Shown here: positions 34,924-42,654 of the stretch, in pieces | How the letters are laid out: the number at the start of each line of letters is the position of its first letter | Numbering within the stretch: position 1 is the first letter of the stretch | Origin: Bacillus sp. ISL-41 | GTDB lineage: Bacteria > Bacillota > Bacilli > Bacillales > Cytobacillaceae | Direction of reading: 5' to 3' | Length of the DNA stretch: 64,000 nt | NCBI RefSeq assembly: GCF_018613235.1 | Contig: NZ_JAGGQP010000053.1 | Location: forward strand, 27,898 to 91,897 | Made by a program: the position numbers and the translations under genes | Notes under the pieces: generated by a model | What the model was told of the DNA's origin: nothing | Database searches by the model: none | What the model saw: only the letters and a program-made list of their open reading frames with translations

Positions 34924-34961
34924 AAAAAGCTGCACAGAGACATAACTCTATGCAGCTTTTT
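34924..34961. terminator. terminator of the catalase gene
   Basis: AAAAAGCTGCA and TGCAGCTTTTT form an 11-bp stem just after the catalase stop; T-runs flank both sides. Confidence 0.88.
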
Positions 34962-34965
34962 TATA

Positions 34966-36624
34966 TTAGTAAGGACCGGTTTCGTGGCTTTTCTTCACAG
35001 CATCTTTTGTTGCTTCGTTGGCAGATAATGAACCTTGTCCACCCTGGCCATATTTAGAGTTACCAGATTCACGGCCTGGAACATTGTCTTCCTTAGCCAT
35101 TGCTTCGAGTTCCTTCACGCGCTTTTCGATTCCTTCCTTCACTCGGCGGCCATAGTCTTCATCCGCTTGTGTGAAGTGTTCGATCATTGCATCCTGTATC
35201 TTTTTGTTGCATGCAGCAAGGGCATCAGAGAGGTTTTTGATCAACTCGTCACGCTCCCAGTCCTCTAAGCTGCGATATGTGTGACCAGCTTGTCCGTAAT
35301 TATTCGGACGGTCGATCGGCTCGCTCATCACTGCTGCATTATAGGATGGCTGATGTGGCGGATGCCCTTCATTACCCGTTTCCTCGTAGCCTCCCAACAT
35401 CGATGGCTCATAATTGATATGTGGATTGTCCCCTGACTCTTTCGGGTCACGTACATCCATCTGGCCGCGATGCTGGTTCGTGCGCACAGGCGCTTTCGGT
35501 GCATTGACCGGCAGCTTCAGGTAATTAGCGCCGATTCGGTAGCGCTGTGTATCAGAGTATGAGAAAGTACGTCCTTGCAGCATCTTATCATCCGAGAAGT
35601 CCATCCCATCAACAAGCACACCTGTACCAAAGGCAGCCTGCTCAATTTCAGAATGGAAATCGACTGGATTGCGGTCAAGAACCATACGGCCAACTGGAAG
35701 CCATGGGAACTGATCCTCCGGCCATAGTTTCGTGTCATCGAGCGGATCGAAATCAAGTTCCGGATGATAGTCATCCTCCATGATTTGGACAAAGAGCTCC
35801 CATTCTGGATAGTCTCCGCGCTCAATCGCTTCATATAGATCCTGTGTTGCATGGCCGACATTTTTCGCCTGGATTTCATTGGCTTCTTCCTGAGTCAGGT
35901 TTCGGATCCCTTGCTTAGGCTCCCAGTGATACTTGACCAGTACTGCCTCTCCTTTTTCATTCACCCATTTATAAGTATTAACACCGGAACCCTGCATATG
36001 ACGGTATGTAGCCGGAATACCCCATGGTGAGAATAGGAAGGTGATCATATGTGTTGCCTCAGGTGTTCTAGAGACGAAGTCAAACATGCGCTCTGGATTT
36101 GGCACATTAGAAGCCGGATCAGCTTTGAACGCATGAATCATGTCCGGAAACTTCATTGCATCGCGGATAAAGAAAATCTTCAGATTATTACCGACTAGAT
36201 CCCAGTTGCCATCTTCGGTATACATTTTAACCGCAAACCCACGCGGATCACGTGCTGTTTCTGGAGAATCCTTCGCCCCAGCAACAGTCGAGAAACGGAC
36301 CATTAGCGGTGTTTTTTTCCCCGCACCGGAAAAGACTTTTGCACGAGTATACTTCTCAACTGGCTCGTCTCCCACTTTTCCATATGTTTCAAAATAACCG
36401 AACGCTCCAGATCCACGTGCGTGTACGACACGCTCAGGTACTTCTTCACGGTCAAAGTGAGAAATTTTTTCAATAAAATGATAATTCTCAAGAGTTGCCG
36501 GACCACGATTGCCAACAGTACGGATGTTTTGGTTATCTCTAACAGGATGTCCCTGTCGTGTCGTCAGTTTCTCACGCTTCATGTCATCTCCGTTTGAAGT
36601 GTTTTTATCCTTATTTTCAGCCAA
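34966..36624 (-). CDS. heme catalase, 552 aa
   Basis: Monofunctional heme catalase that dismutates hydrogen peroxide. Visible landmarks are [20 protein letters not shown] with the distal His, the [20 protein letters not shown] segment, [16 protein letters not shown] with the distal Asn, and the proximal heme ligand motif [12 protein letters not shown] following SYSDTQRY. An about 50-residue tail rich in Gly, Ser and Lys ends the protein. The start TTG at 36624 is chosen for GGAGG nine bases upstream; longer and shorter starts lack one. It is monocistronic. It could be a vegetative or a spore-type enzyme; I cannot tell which. Confidence 0.93.
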   Translation of the reverse strand: MAENKDKNTSNGDDMKREKLTTRQGHPVRDNQNIRTVGNRGPATLENYHFIEKISHFDREEVPERVVHARGSGAFGYFETYGKVGDEPVEKYTRAKVFSGAGKKTPLMVRFSTVAGAKDSPETARDPRGFAVKMYTEDGNWDLVGNNLKIFFIRDAMKFPDMIHAFKADPASNVPNPERMFDFVSRTPEATHMITFLFSPWGIPATYRHMQGSGVNTYKWVNEKGEAVLVKYHWEPKQGIRNLTQEEANEIQAKNVGHATQDLYEAIERGDYPEWELFVQIMEDDYHPELDFDPLDDTKLWPEDQFPWLPVGRMVLDRNPVDFHSEIEQAAFGTGVLVDGMDFSDDKMLQGRTFSYSDTQRYRIGANYLKLPVNAPKAPVRTNQHRGQMDVRDPKESGDNPHINYEPSMLGGYEETGNEGHPPHQPSYNAAVMSEPIDRPNNYGQAGHTYRSLEDWERDELIKNLSDALAACNKKIQDAMIEHFTQADEDYGRRVKEGIEKRVKELEAMAKEDNVPGRESGNSKYGQGGQGSLSANEATKDAVKKSHETGPY

Positions 36625-36925
36625 ATTGATAAACCTCCTTAAATTCGTCACCCTTATCGTATCTCCACTTGGGAAATTTATACAAGTGCACAGAACTTGT
36701 TTTTATAAACTTCAATTTATGTAAAATTATAAATTGACGCAATTTGGATAGAGATTTGGGAACTTGTGCAATTCATTTTTAACGGCTTTAGTATGTACAA
36801 TTATGTATGAAACATTAGCCTTTTCTATCATTTAAAGGTGAAACTGCAATATTTCCCATTACATTTAGTCAATACCCTTTAGACTGCTGACTAAACTGCT
36901 TATTTGAACTTTTAGCGATTAAAAA
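36625..36925. other. upstream region of the catalase gene, no gene seen
   Basis: AT-rich, with no convincing small gene. An ATTATAA half-site within TTATGTAAAATTATAA (about 36717-36732) matches one arm of a PerR box and could bring peroxide control, but the second arm is poor. Confidence 0.3.
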
Positions 36926-36951
36926 GGGAAACCTATGTATTCAGGTTTCCT
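36926..36951 (-). terminator. terminator of the SpoIIAA-like gene
   Basis: GGAAACCT and AGGTTTCC arms followed on the minus strand by CCTTTTT. Confidence 0.85.
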
Positions 36952-36996
36952 GGGTATAGAATATATTTATTTCAGACAGCCCTCCCCATTGCGTGC

Positions 36997-37371
36997 TCAT
37001 TCTATTTCACTGGTGTCAAGAATCCATTCCCACGCTTCCTCTACCTGGTTTTCACTAAAGTATCTGACCCTTAGTCCCGGTAAATAATTTGCCAGGGATG
37101 CTAGATTTCCTACCAGGTCATTTTCACTGATGACGGCAAATTTATTAAACTGGTTCCATCTCTTCATATCAACTTTTAAACCGTTGATCATTCCCGGAAT
37201 GCTAGTGCCTTCAATCTCCTTGATAAAAGCAAGCACATTGAACCTCTCATTTTCTTTAAAATGGGCCTTCACATGCTCATCCAGTCTCTCAGCATCTTTT
37301 TTGGCAGCCTTTCCTTTAAAAGAAAGCGCCACTGTAGACGGATCCCTGCTCTTAAGAATTTCCAGCATCAT
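36997..37371 (-). CDS. SpoIIAA-like (STAS/SEC14-type) protein, 124 aa
   Basis: The pattern ALSFKGKAAKKDAERLDEHV, then NVLAFIKEIEGTSIPGMING and NKFAVISENDLVG, fits the SpoIIAA-like family of small alpha/beta proteins with an N-terminal strand pair. Members are common and uncharacterised; some may bind lipids or act in stress signalling. GGAGGG precedes two consecutive ATG codons (37371, 37368). Confidence 0.75.
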   Translation of the reverse strand: MMLEILKSRDPSTVALSFKGKAAKKDAERLDEHVKAHFKENERFNVLAFIKEIEGTSIPGMINGLKVDMKRWNQFNKFAVISENDLVGNLASLANYLPGLRVRYFSENQVEEAWEWILDTSEIE

Positions 37372-37466
37372 TCATCCCTCCACTATTAAATTTAATTACT
37401 AGTTCCCCGGAAAGCATGATCTGAAACTTTTCGAACCATCGGGTAAAAAAGAAGTTTCCCATACAG

Positions 37467-37541
37467 GGCCAATCCGTCCTTCATGGCCATGATGACGGAC
37501 ACTTTTTCTTTTTGCCCATCCATTTCTGTCCGTCATGCCCC
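37467..37541. repeat. two degenerate copies of a CCGTC hairpin unit
   Basis: TCCGTCCTTCATGGCC with GACGGA forms a hairpin followed by a T-rich stretch; a partial second copy (TCCGTCATGCCC) starts 56 bases later. It could be a worn short array of the 52-bp type, or a stray terminator; no gene ends here on the plus strand. Confidence 0.35.
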
Positions 37542-37575
37542 CTACCCACTAAAAATAGGATATCCCTTAACAAGT

Positions 37576-37608
37576 AAACGCGTCGATTCATTAAGAATCA
37601 ACGCGTTT
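37576..37608 (-). terminator. terminator of the signal peptidase gene
   Basis: AAACGCGT and ACGCGTTT, with inner GATTC and GAATC, form a long near-perfect stem right after the stop codon. The downstream T-run is short. Confidence 0.75.
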
Positions 37609-37610
37609 AG

Positions 37611-38156
37611 TTACTCACCAATAATCTTCATTTTTTTTAACGGATAATAAACAAACTTTGTTGTTCCAATTATACTATCAATCGGGACGGCTCCAATATG
37701 CCGGCTGTCTCTGCTATCTCTTCTGTTATCGCCCAGAACAAAAATATGCCCTTCTGGAACTACTTCACTCCCAACAGGTGTTTCGCTTAGTGTGAACGAG
37801 CCAGTCAGTGGCCCATAAGCGACCTGCTTTTTATTTTCCTCCAAATAGGGCTCATCATACGGTTTTCCATTTATATATAGTACATCATCCTTGTATTCAA
37901 CCCGGTCACCAGGAAGCCCGATGACCCGCTTGATATAATCCTTGTCCTCGGTTGCATGGAAAACGACGATATCAAATCTTTTAGGTTCACCGATTTTCGT
38001 AACGAACATCCTCTCCTGGCTATGTAAAGTTGGTTCCATGGAAGCACCTTTAACTTCAATCGGAGTCATTAAAAAGGCCCGAACAACAAAAGCCAGTACT
38101 ATTGCAATAAGAAATGCCTTCACCCATTCCCAGATTTCATTCCGCTCTTTTACCAT
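37611..38156 (-). CDS. lepB: type I signal peptidase (SipS/LepB family), 181 aa
   Basis: Cleaves signal peptides of secreted proteins at the outer membrane face. One N-terminal transmembrane helix (about 8-28, WVKAFLIAIVLAFVVRAFLM) precedes the catalytic Ser motif KGASMEPTL and the Lys motif DYIKRVIGLPGD. FVLGDNRRDSRDSRHIG is also diagnostic. The size matches Bacillus Sip proteins. ATG 38156 has AAAGGA eight bases upstream; the ATG at 38165 overlaps that site. Spore-formers usually carry several paralogues. Confidence 0.93.
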   Translation of the reverse strand: MVKERNEIWEWVKAFLIAIVLAFVVRAFLMTPIEVKGASMEPTLHSQERMFVTKIGEPKRFDIVVFHATEDKDYIKRVIGLPGDRVEYKDDVLYINGKPYDEPYLEENKKQVAYGPLTGSFTLSETPVGSEVVPEGHIFVLGDNRRDSRDSRHIGAVPIDSIIGTTKFVYYPLKKMKIIGE

Positions 38157-38252
38157 ATTCCGCATCCTTTCCTACAGTCTCTATGGGATTTTATTCCACA
38201 TTAGTCATTGGAATTCCTTCCTCTTTAATAAATTTTGCATGATCCTGAAAAA

Positions 38253-38278
38253 ACAAAAAAAAGAGGCATAAGCCCCTT
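38253..38278 (-). terminator. terminator of the glutaredoxin-like gene
   Basis: AGGGGC-TTAT-GCCTCT on the minus strand (one G-T pair) is followed by eight T residues, just downstream of the stop at 38291. Confidence 0.7.
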
Positions 38279-38290
38279 TTTTGGTTAAGA

Positions 38291-38524
38291 TCATTTTTTT
38301 ACATACTGCATTAGTGTATCCGGGTCAAAACCTAGAACCCAGTTGCCATTCACTTTTGTTTGCGGAACACCCATTTGGCCAGTTTCTTCAACCAGTTTTT
38401 GTGCAGCAGCTTGATCGTATTGTACATTAACTTCTTTGTAGTTTAATCCTTGACCCTCAAGGAATTGTTTCATCATTGTGCAGTAAGGTCAAGTGTTTGT
38501 AGTGTAGACAGTAATATCATTCAT
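38291..38524 (-). CDS. glutaredoxin-like protein with in-frame UGA at the redox cysteine: probable selenoprotein, 77 aa
   Basis: The ATG at 38524 has a strong GGAGG eight bases upstream. The frame reads MNDITVYTTNT, then TGA (38489-38491), then PYCTMMKQFLEGQGLNYKEV and on to QMGVPQTKVNGNWVLGFDP. The glutaredoxin/NrdH fold demands a cysteine in place of the stop (TCPYC), so UGA replaces exactly the nucleophilic residue. Twenty-five bases after the UGA, a perfect hairpin (38447-38463) with a GGG loop fits bacterial SECIS rules. The downstream part is undamaged. Read as selenocysteine, this is a redox selenoprotein; a start at the internal ATG 38476 would delete the active site and has no ribosome site. 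A nonsense mutation is the alternative. Confidence 0.75.
38447..38463 (-). promoter_or_regulatory. candidate bacterial SECIS hairpin
   Basis: On the message TCCTTGA-GGG-TCAAGGA is a perfect 7-bp stem with a GGG loop, inside the coding region, 32 bases from the UGA to the loop. Bacterial SECIS elements need an apical loop with a G in its first two bases, about 16-37 bases after UGA; this fits. Confidence 0.65.
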
Positions 38525-38595
38525 CTTGCATGCCTCCTTCATTATTTTCAAATACCCTATAATGTATTATCCCAGAAATACTAAATTTATGCAAA

Positions 38596-38830
38596 AGAGA
38601 AGCATCGGGATACCTATGTTTTTCCCTATTTTCCGAAAAAAAAACAGGATGGGAGGTATCCAGCTAAGAGATAGAGAGGACTATAATCAAGGCGGAAAGT
38701 CCGATGATGAAATAAGAGGAAAATGATCTTTTTCATCTCAAGCGCTGGACTAAGTCAGTAAAGAATTGGAGCTGGTAAAAAAACAAAATGAAGAAATACT
38801 TGAGCTGTTATCAACTCAAAAAATAGGTAA
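38596..38830 (+). other. possible decayed coding region
   Basis: One frame reads MQKRSIGIPMFFPIFRKK then RDREDYNQGGKSDDEIRGK and stops at 38726. A second frame resumes near 38765 with KELELVKKQNEEILELLSTQ, a coiled-coil-like stretch running into the YnfA gene end. Together they could be a small protein broken by an indel, but no ribosome site or family supports this. Confidence 0.25.
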
Positions 38831-38831
38831 T

Positions 38832-39167
38832 TTATTGCCTTGGAGCGAACAGCATGACCGAAACGCCTATTATACAAATCCCTGCGCCGAGCCAATCGTA
38901 AAGGTCCGGAGATTTCTTATCAATGCCCCATCCCCAAAGAACAGACAAAACAATGAAGACACCTCCGTAAGCTGCGTATACCCTGCCGAACGAAGGAAAA
39001 GATTGAAACGTTGCAATCACCCCGTATATTGCGAGTGCCAGTCCCCCTCCTATTCCCCAATAAAATGGTTTTCCCTCCCTTAGCCAGAGCCAGACCAAAT
39101 AACCTCCGCCAATTTCGGCTATTCCTGCCAAAATGAATAATATAATCGCGCTAAAAATGAAAATCAC
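38832..39167 (-). CDS. YnfA family (UPF0060) membrane protein, 111 aa
   Basis: Four transmembrane helices and the typical segments [20 protein letters not shown], then [35 protein letters not shown] and [20 protein letters not shown] mark the UPF0060/YnfA family, SMR-like small drug- or cation-exporter relatives. The GTG start at 39167 has an AGGAA stretch very close upstream, so the exact start is uncertain. Monocistronic. Confidence 0.92.
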   Translation of the reverse strand: MIFIFSAIILFILAGIAEIGGGYLVWLWLREGKPFYWGIGGGLALAIYGVIATFQSFPSFGRVYAAYGGVFIVLSVLWGWGIDKKSPDLYDWLGAGICIIGVSVMLFAPRQ

Positions 39168-39267
39168 TTCCTAAATTCGTATGTACTAGCATTATAACGT
39201 AATTTTACGATTATAATTTAGAAGGTCACCATGATGCACGACCAGTTTTACATCGATTATTTTTTTT

Positions 39268-39312
39268 ATAGCGTTTTTTTATTTTTATAGCGATTTTTTT
39301 ATTTTTATAGCG
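39268..39312. repeat. three short AT-rich repeats, about 20-bp period
   Basis: TTTTTATAGCG occurs with ATAGCG at 39268, 39287 and 39307, separated by T-runs, in the gap between ynfA and the ATPase gene. The rest of the gap shows nothing else. Confidence 0.5.
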
Positions 39313-39391
39313 AATTGGTAATTTTCAGGTATTTTTTCCAGTTTTATTCATGATAAAATAAAGAAAATAGAAACGTCAGGCGGTAAATTTC

Positions 39392-40138
39392 ATGTTGAAT
39401 TGGCAATATGTCAGAAGTGTAAGCCTCAAAAGGGAGGATGTGCTCTCCTTTCAGGAATATCCGTTCAATCTCCCGAGCTTCAAAGGATTGGACGAGCTGA
39501 TTCTCCACCCCAAGGTCACCTTTCTGATTGGTGAGAATGGGATGGGAAAATCGACATTACTGGAAGCAATTGCAGTGGGACTCGGTTTTAATCCTGAAGG
39601 CGGATCATATAATTTCAATTTTTCCACCTATGACTCCCATTCGGATTTGGGGGATTATTTACAGATTGTAAAAGGAGTAGAAAGGCCGCGGGATGGATTT
39701 TTCCTCCGTGCCGAGAGCTTTTACAATGTGGCTTCAAATATAGAAGAGTTGGATCGTGAAGGGATCGGCCCAAAGGTCATTGATTCTTTTGGTGGGGAGT
39801 CTCTACACGAACAGTCGCATGGAGAGGCCTTCTTCTCAACCTTTCTTCACCGTTTTCGCGGCAACGGCATTTATATTTTGGATGAGCCTGAAGCTGCTCT
39901 CTCTCCGTTACGGCAGATGTCGATGCTGACACGAATTCACGATTTAATCAATGAAAACTCCCAGCTGATCATCGCCACGCATTCTCCCATCATAATGGCC
40001 TATCCGGATGCAGCGATTTATGAGTTCAGCGACGAAGGCATTTTTAAAAGGCAGCTCGAAGAAACGAATCATTATCGCATCATGAAACAATTTTTCGAAA
40101 ATACACCTAGGATGATTCATCATTTATTGGAGGAATGA
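39392..40138 (+). CDS. AAA/ABC-type predicted ATPase, 248 aa
   Basis: Walker A GENGMGKST (about residue 47), the ABC-like signature SHGEAFFSTF, Walker B GIYILDEPEAALSP and the switch His in IATHSPIIMAYPDA show an SMC/ABC-superfamily ATPase of the stand-alone predicted-ATPase type (single domain, no membrane partner). Its role is unknown; relatives are scattered as single genes, some near defence loci, but nothing here suggests a system. Upstream GGCGG is a modest ribosome site. Confidence 0.85.
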   Translation: MLNWQYVRSVSLKREDVLSFQEYPFNLPSFKGLDELILHPKVTFLIGENGMGKSTLLEAIAVGLGFNPEGGSYNFNFSTYDSHSDLGDYLQIVKGVERPRDGFFLRAESFYNVASNIEELDREGIGPKVIDSFGGESLHEQSHGEAFFSTFLHRFRGNGIYILDEPEAALSPLRQMSMLTRIHDLINENSQLIIATHSPIIMAYPDAAIYEFSDEGIFKRQLEETNHYRIMKQFFENTPRMIHHLLEE

Positions 40139-40180
40139 CGATTCCAAAAAGACTGAACAACTAAACCGCTATGCTCCCGC

Positions 40181-40215
40181 AAAAAAAGGTCACCAATACA
40201 TAATCATTGGTGACC
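40181..40215 (-). terminator. terminator of the sortase locus
   Basis: GGTCACCAAT and ATTGGTGACC are perfect 10-bp arms followed on the minus strand by seven T residues. The ATTGGTGACC arm is identical to a piece of the array C unit. Confidence 0.88.
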
Positions 40216-40244
40216 AACTTGCTTAATGACCTTACATGCCCAGC

Positions 40245-40445
40245 TTACAACTCCTCGTCCTCGTCACTAGCTGTTTCTTCTTCATCCAGTTTATAATCAT
40301 CATTATCAAATTCAGAATCGGTATCCTCAACTGGCCTGTCTTCTGCTGGTTCTTCTTCATGGACTCTTTCGTCCTGCCCTTCGGAACATCCTCCAAGAAC
40401 AAGGGATAATCCAAGCGGGACCGCGATCAGTAAGTTCTTTTTCAA
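40245..40445 (-). CDS. small acidic lipoprotein, 66 aa
   Basis: The sequence starts MKKNLLIAVPLGLSLVLGGC, a lipoprotein signal with an LGGC lipobox; the mature part is almost entirely Glu/Asp-rich (DRPVEDTDSEFDNDDY, DEEETASDEDEEL). It resembles the lipoprotein at 42253-42555 in its signal (both have PLG-x3-LVLGGC), so the two are paralogues flanking the sortase and its substrate. TTG 40445 has GGAGGTG seven bases upstream. Function is unknown; it may help sorting or calcium binding at the surface (inference). Confidence 0.7.
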   Translation of the reverse strand: MKKNLLIAVPLGLSLVLGGCSEGQDERVHEEEPAEDRPVEDTDSEFDNDDYKLDEEETASDEDEEL

Positions 40446-40467
40446 AATAATCACCTCCATTATTCAC

Positions 40468-41088
40468 TTATTTTTCCGATGAGTCTACCAGGCTTCCAAC
40501 GAGTACATAACGTTCAGGCGCATCACCAATGTAGGTGAATGGGTAGCAGGTTGTTAAAGTTAAGGTCGCCTCAGGCTTCGGGACGATAACAGTTTGATCT
40601 TCCGCATCGACTATCCTCACCTTTTCGATTCGATAGGTATATTTTCCTTCGGCCGTTTCGACTTCAACTAAATCATTTTCTCCGACTTTCTCGAGGCTCC
40701 GGAAGACGGTATCCCGATGGCCTGAAATGACCGTGTTATTCTCTTCACCTGGCATGACACTGTTGGAATAATGTCCAGCTCCTTTACCAAGCTCTTCCTC
40801 ATTGGTTCCTTCGTAGATCGGGACGGACATGCCTAGCTTTGGAATGGAAATTTCACCAATCTTTTCACCTTGTTCAGGTTTTTCTGGATTCGAGCCTCCT
40901 GATTTTCCATCCATTTGTTTTTCCATATTCCTGATGCTTACTCCATTACTATCCTTCTCAACGGCCATAAAACCTTTTGCCCAGCTATATGCGTGGCTTC
41001 CTGCCAAATACATGCCTGATATAATCAGGAAGAAGGCAATAGCGGGAACAATCCATTCCCGCTTACCGTTCTTTCTGCCTTTGCTCAT
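40468..41088 (-). CDS. class D sortase, 206 aa
   Basis: Sortases cleave a sorting motif in surface proteins and join them to the cell wall. One N-terminal transmembrane helix (about 12-30) is followed by the sortase domain: GEISIPKLGMSVPIYEGTNE, the catalytic His in NTVISGHRDTVFR (about 120), the catalytic Cys in LTLTTCYPFTYIG and the Arg in DAPERYVLVG. This is the class D pattern. The ATG overlaps the stop of the surface-protein gene by one base (TAATG), so the sortase and its probable substrate are coupled. Confidence 0.93.
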   Translation of the reverse strand: MSKGRKNGKREWIVPAIAFFLIISGMYLAGSHAYSWAKGFMAVEKDSNGVSIRNMEKQMDGKSGGSNPEKPEQGEKIGEISIPKLGMSVPIYEGTNEEELGKGAGHYSNSVMPGEENNTVISGHRDTVFRSLEKVGENDLVEVETAEGKYTYRIEKVRIVDAEDQTVIVPKPEATLTLTTCYPFTYIGDAPERYVLVGSLVDSSEK

Positions 41089-42137
41089 TAGTTATCACCG
41101 TAACGTTTACGCACTCTCAATGTAATGCCGCCAAGCATTATTAGTCCGGCTCCAAGCAATACATAGGCAAGGGAGTTTGTAGCCGTATCAGGCATTTCAC
41201 CGCCCTTTTCGGTGCCTGCTACCTCAGGCTGATCGCTGGTATAATAGTCAAGAGACTCTCTCAGATCATTAAGAAAATAATAATCATCCGGACTTTCCCC
41301 ATATTCAGCCAACAATACTTCGTACTCTTCTGGAGTCAATCCGTATTGTTCAATTAGTTCCAATTCATTTTCGTCGGTAATTAGCGGACCAACCTCAGCT
41401 TCCAAATCCTTGAACAAGGTGTAATCATTCAGGTCTGTTTCGTAATTGTCATTTAAATACTGGTTGAATTCATCAACCGTCCAACCAAGAGGTACCAGGT
41501 AGGTTTCGTCTAGCTGAGCTTCATTTAGTGTATTTGTTGTGTTATTTTCGTTCTGGTCATTTGCATTATTATCATTAGTAGTATTGTCTTCATTATTATT
41601 AGAAGTATTGGCCTCATTGTTTTTATCAGAAACAGTACCTTCACTGTTTTGATCTGACTCAATACCTTCATTATCATTATCTGAATTGAGCCCCTCACTA
41701 TTATCCGAATCAGCATTCTGACTGGTATCGCCTGTACCATTCTCGTCAACGATTCCACCCTCATCCAACGCTTTTACCAAATCGCCAGCAAAGTGGATAT
41801 TGTCCCGGTTGTCGTATTCCTCTAAGAATGCTGCAAGTTCACTGGTATCCATATTGTACCTTTCAATGATGTCCAGTACATTCTTATCAAGATTTCCATC
41901 AGCAAGTTGATTGGCATCTATCGGTGCGCCAATGTCTGCTTCCAATTCATTCATACTGTCATAATCTTCTAATTGCGATCCGTAATTATCCTCAAGATAG
42001 TTATTCCAGTCAACCTCTGTCCATGATGTCGTCGCTGGATATTGCTCTTTTACCTCATTATATTCAACTGCCCCCGCAGTTAGCGGTGCAAAAGCTAATG
42101 TAGATACAACCGCAAATGGTATTACCTTTTTTTTCAT
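41088..42137 (-). CDS. processed acidic surface protein with LPxTA-like sorting signal, 349 aa
   Basis: A secretion signal (cut near TAGA) is followed by two similar repeats: WTEVDWNNYLEDNYGSQLED near residue 40 and WTVDEFNQYLNDNYETDLND near 225. They are separated by a low-complexity Asn/Asp/Glu/Ser linker (about 130-210). The C-terminus holds a sorting signal, MPDTA, a hydrophobic stretch (SLAYVLLGAGLIMLGGITL) and a basic tail (RVRKRYGDN). MPDTA departs from LPxTA only in the first residue. This matches the processed acidic surface protein family that pairs with class D sortases, and the sortase gene is next. Confidence 0.9.
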   Translation of the reverse strand: MKKKVIPFAVVSTLAFAPLTAGAVEYNEVKEQYPATTSWTEVDWNNYLEDNYGSQLEDYDSMNELEADIGAPIDANQLADGNLDKNVLDIIERYNMDTSELAAFLEEYDNRDNIHFAGDLVKALDEGGIVDENGTGDTSQNADSDNSEGLNSDNDNEGIESDQNSEGTVSDKNNEANTSNNNEDNTTNDNNANDQNENNTTNTLNEAQLDETYLVPLGWTVDEFNQYLNDNYETDLNDYTLFKDLEAEVGPLITDENELELIEQYGLTPEEYEVLLAEYGESPDDYYFLNDLRESLDYYTSDQPEVAGTEKGGEMPDTATNSLAYVLLGAGLIMLGGITLRVRKRYGDN

Positions 42138-42199
42138 GAATTAGCCTCCTCTTATTTCTTTTTCCAGTTGCCCTTTATATAAGTCCCTTAAAAAATAAC

Positions 42200-42224
42200 A
42201 GCGCCTATAGATTCAATAGGCGCT
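42200..42224 (-). terminator. terminator of the upstream lipoprotein gene
   Basis: AGCGCCTAT and ATAGGCGCT, perfect 9-bp arms, then GTTATTTTTT on the minus strand. Confidence 0.8.
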
Positions 42225-42252
42225 GGTTTATATTTTTAAAATGACTGAACTA

Positions 42253-42555
42253 TTAGTTTCCGTTCTCTTCTTCAGAAGGTTCCTCATCCAAGTCAGGCTC
42301 TTCTTCGTCCATTCCAGCGTTCCCTTCTTCCTCTGATGGTTCTTCATCTAAGTCTGGTTCCTCTTCATCCATTCCTGTATTTCCTTCTTCTCCATTTGTT
42401 TCAGAATTATTTGACTCTGATTCCAATTTATTATGTTCTACTTCAACCTCTTCTGTATTCGGTTCCTCTGTATCCTCCTGCGCACCTTCTGCACAGCCTC
42501 CCAAAACTAAACCGGCTCCTAAAGGTAAAGCTAGTAGTAGATTTCTTTTTTTCAT
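42253..42555 (-). CDS. acidic repeat lipoprotein, 100 aa
   Basis: The signal MKKRNLLLALPLGAGLVLGG ends in a cysteine lipobox. The mature region holds near-identical acidic units of about 20 residues (GMDEEEPDLDEEPSEEE, twice), a 60-bp DNA duplication. It is a paralogue of the lipoprotein at 40245. AAGGAG precedes the ATG at about 11 bases. It has its own terminator, so it is transcribed apart from the sortase operon. Confidence 0.72.
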   Translation of the reverse strand: MKKRNLLLALPLGAGLVLGGCAEGAQEDTEEPNTEEVEVEHNKLESESNNSETNGEEGNTGMDEEEPDLDEEPSEEEGNAGMDEEEPDLDEEPSEEENGN

Positions 42556-42654
42556 AGGTGACTTCACTCCTTGTAATTTGATTGGCAAACTATTGCTTTA
42601 GCCTTATATTAATCTGTTACCCGACACATATTGCGATAAACATCTTCTTTAGTC

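Noticed and set aside
36652..36760. PerR box upstream of the catalase gene
   Set aside because: Only one arm (ATTATAA) matches well, so it is kept as a weak remark and not as a finding.
38291..38476. Shorter glutaredoxin-like gene starting at the internal ATG 38476
   Set aside because: No ribosome site, and it would lack the first strand and the active-site CxxC; the longer frame with UGA explains the strong GGAGG upstream.
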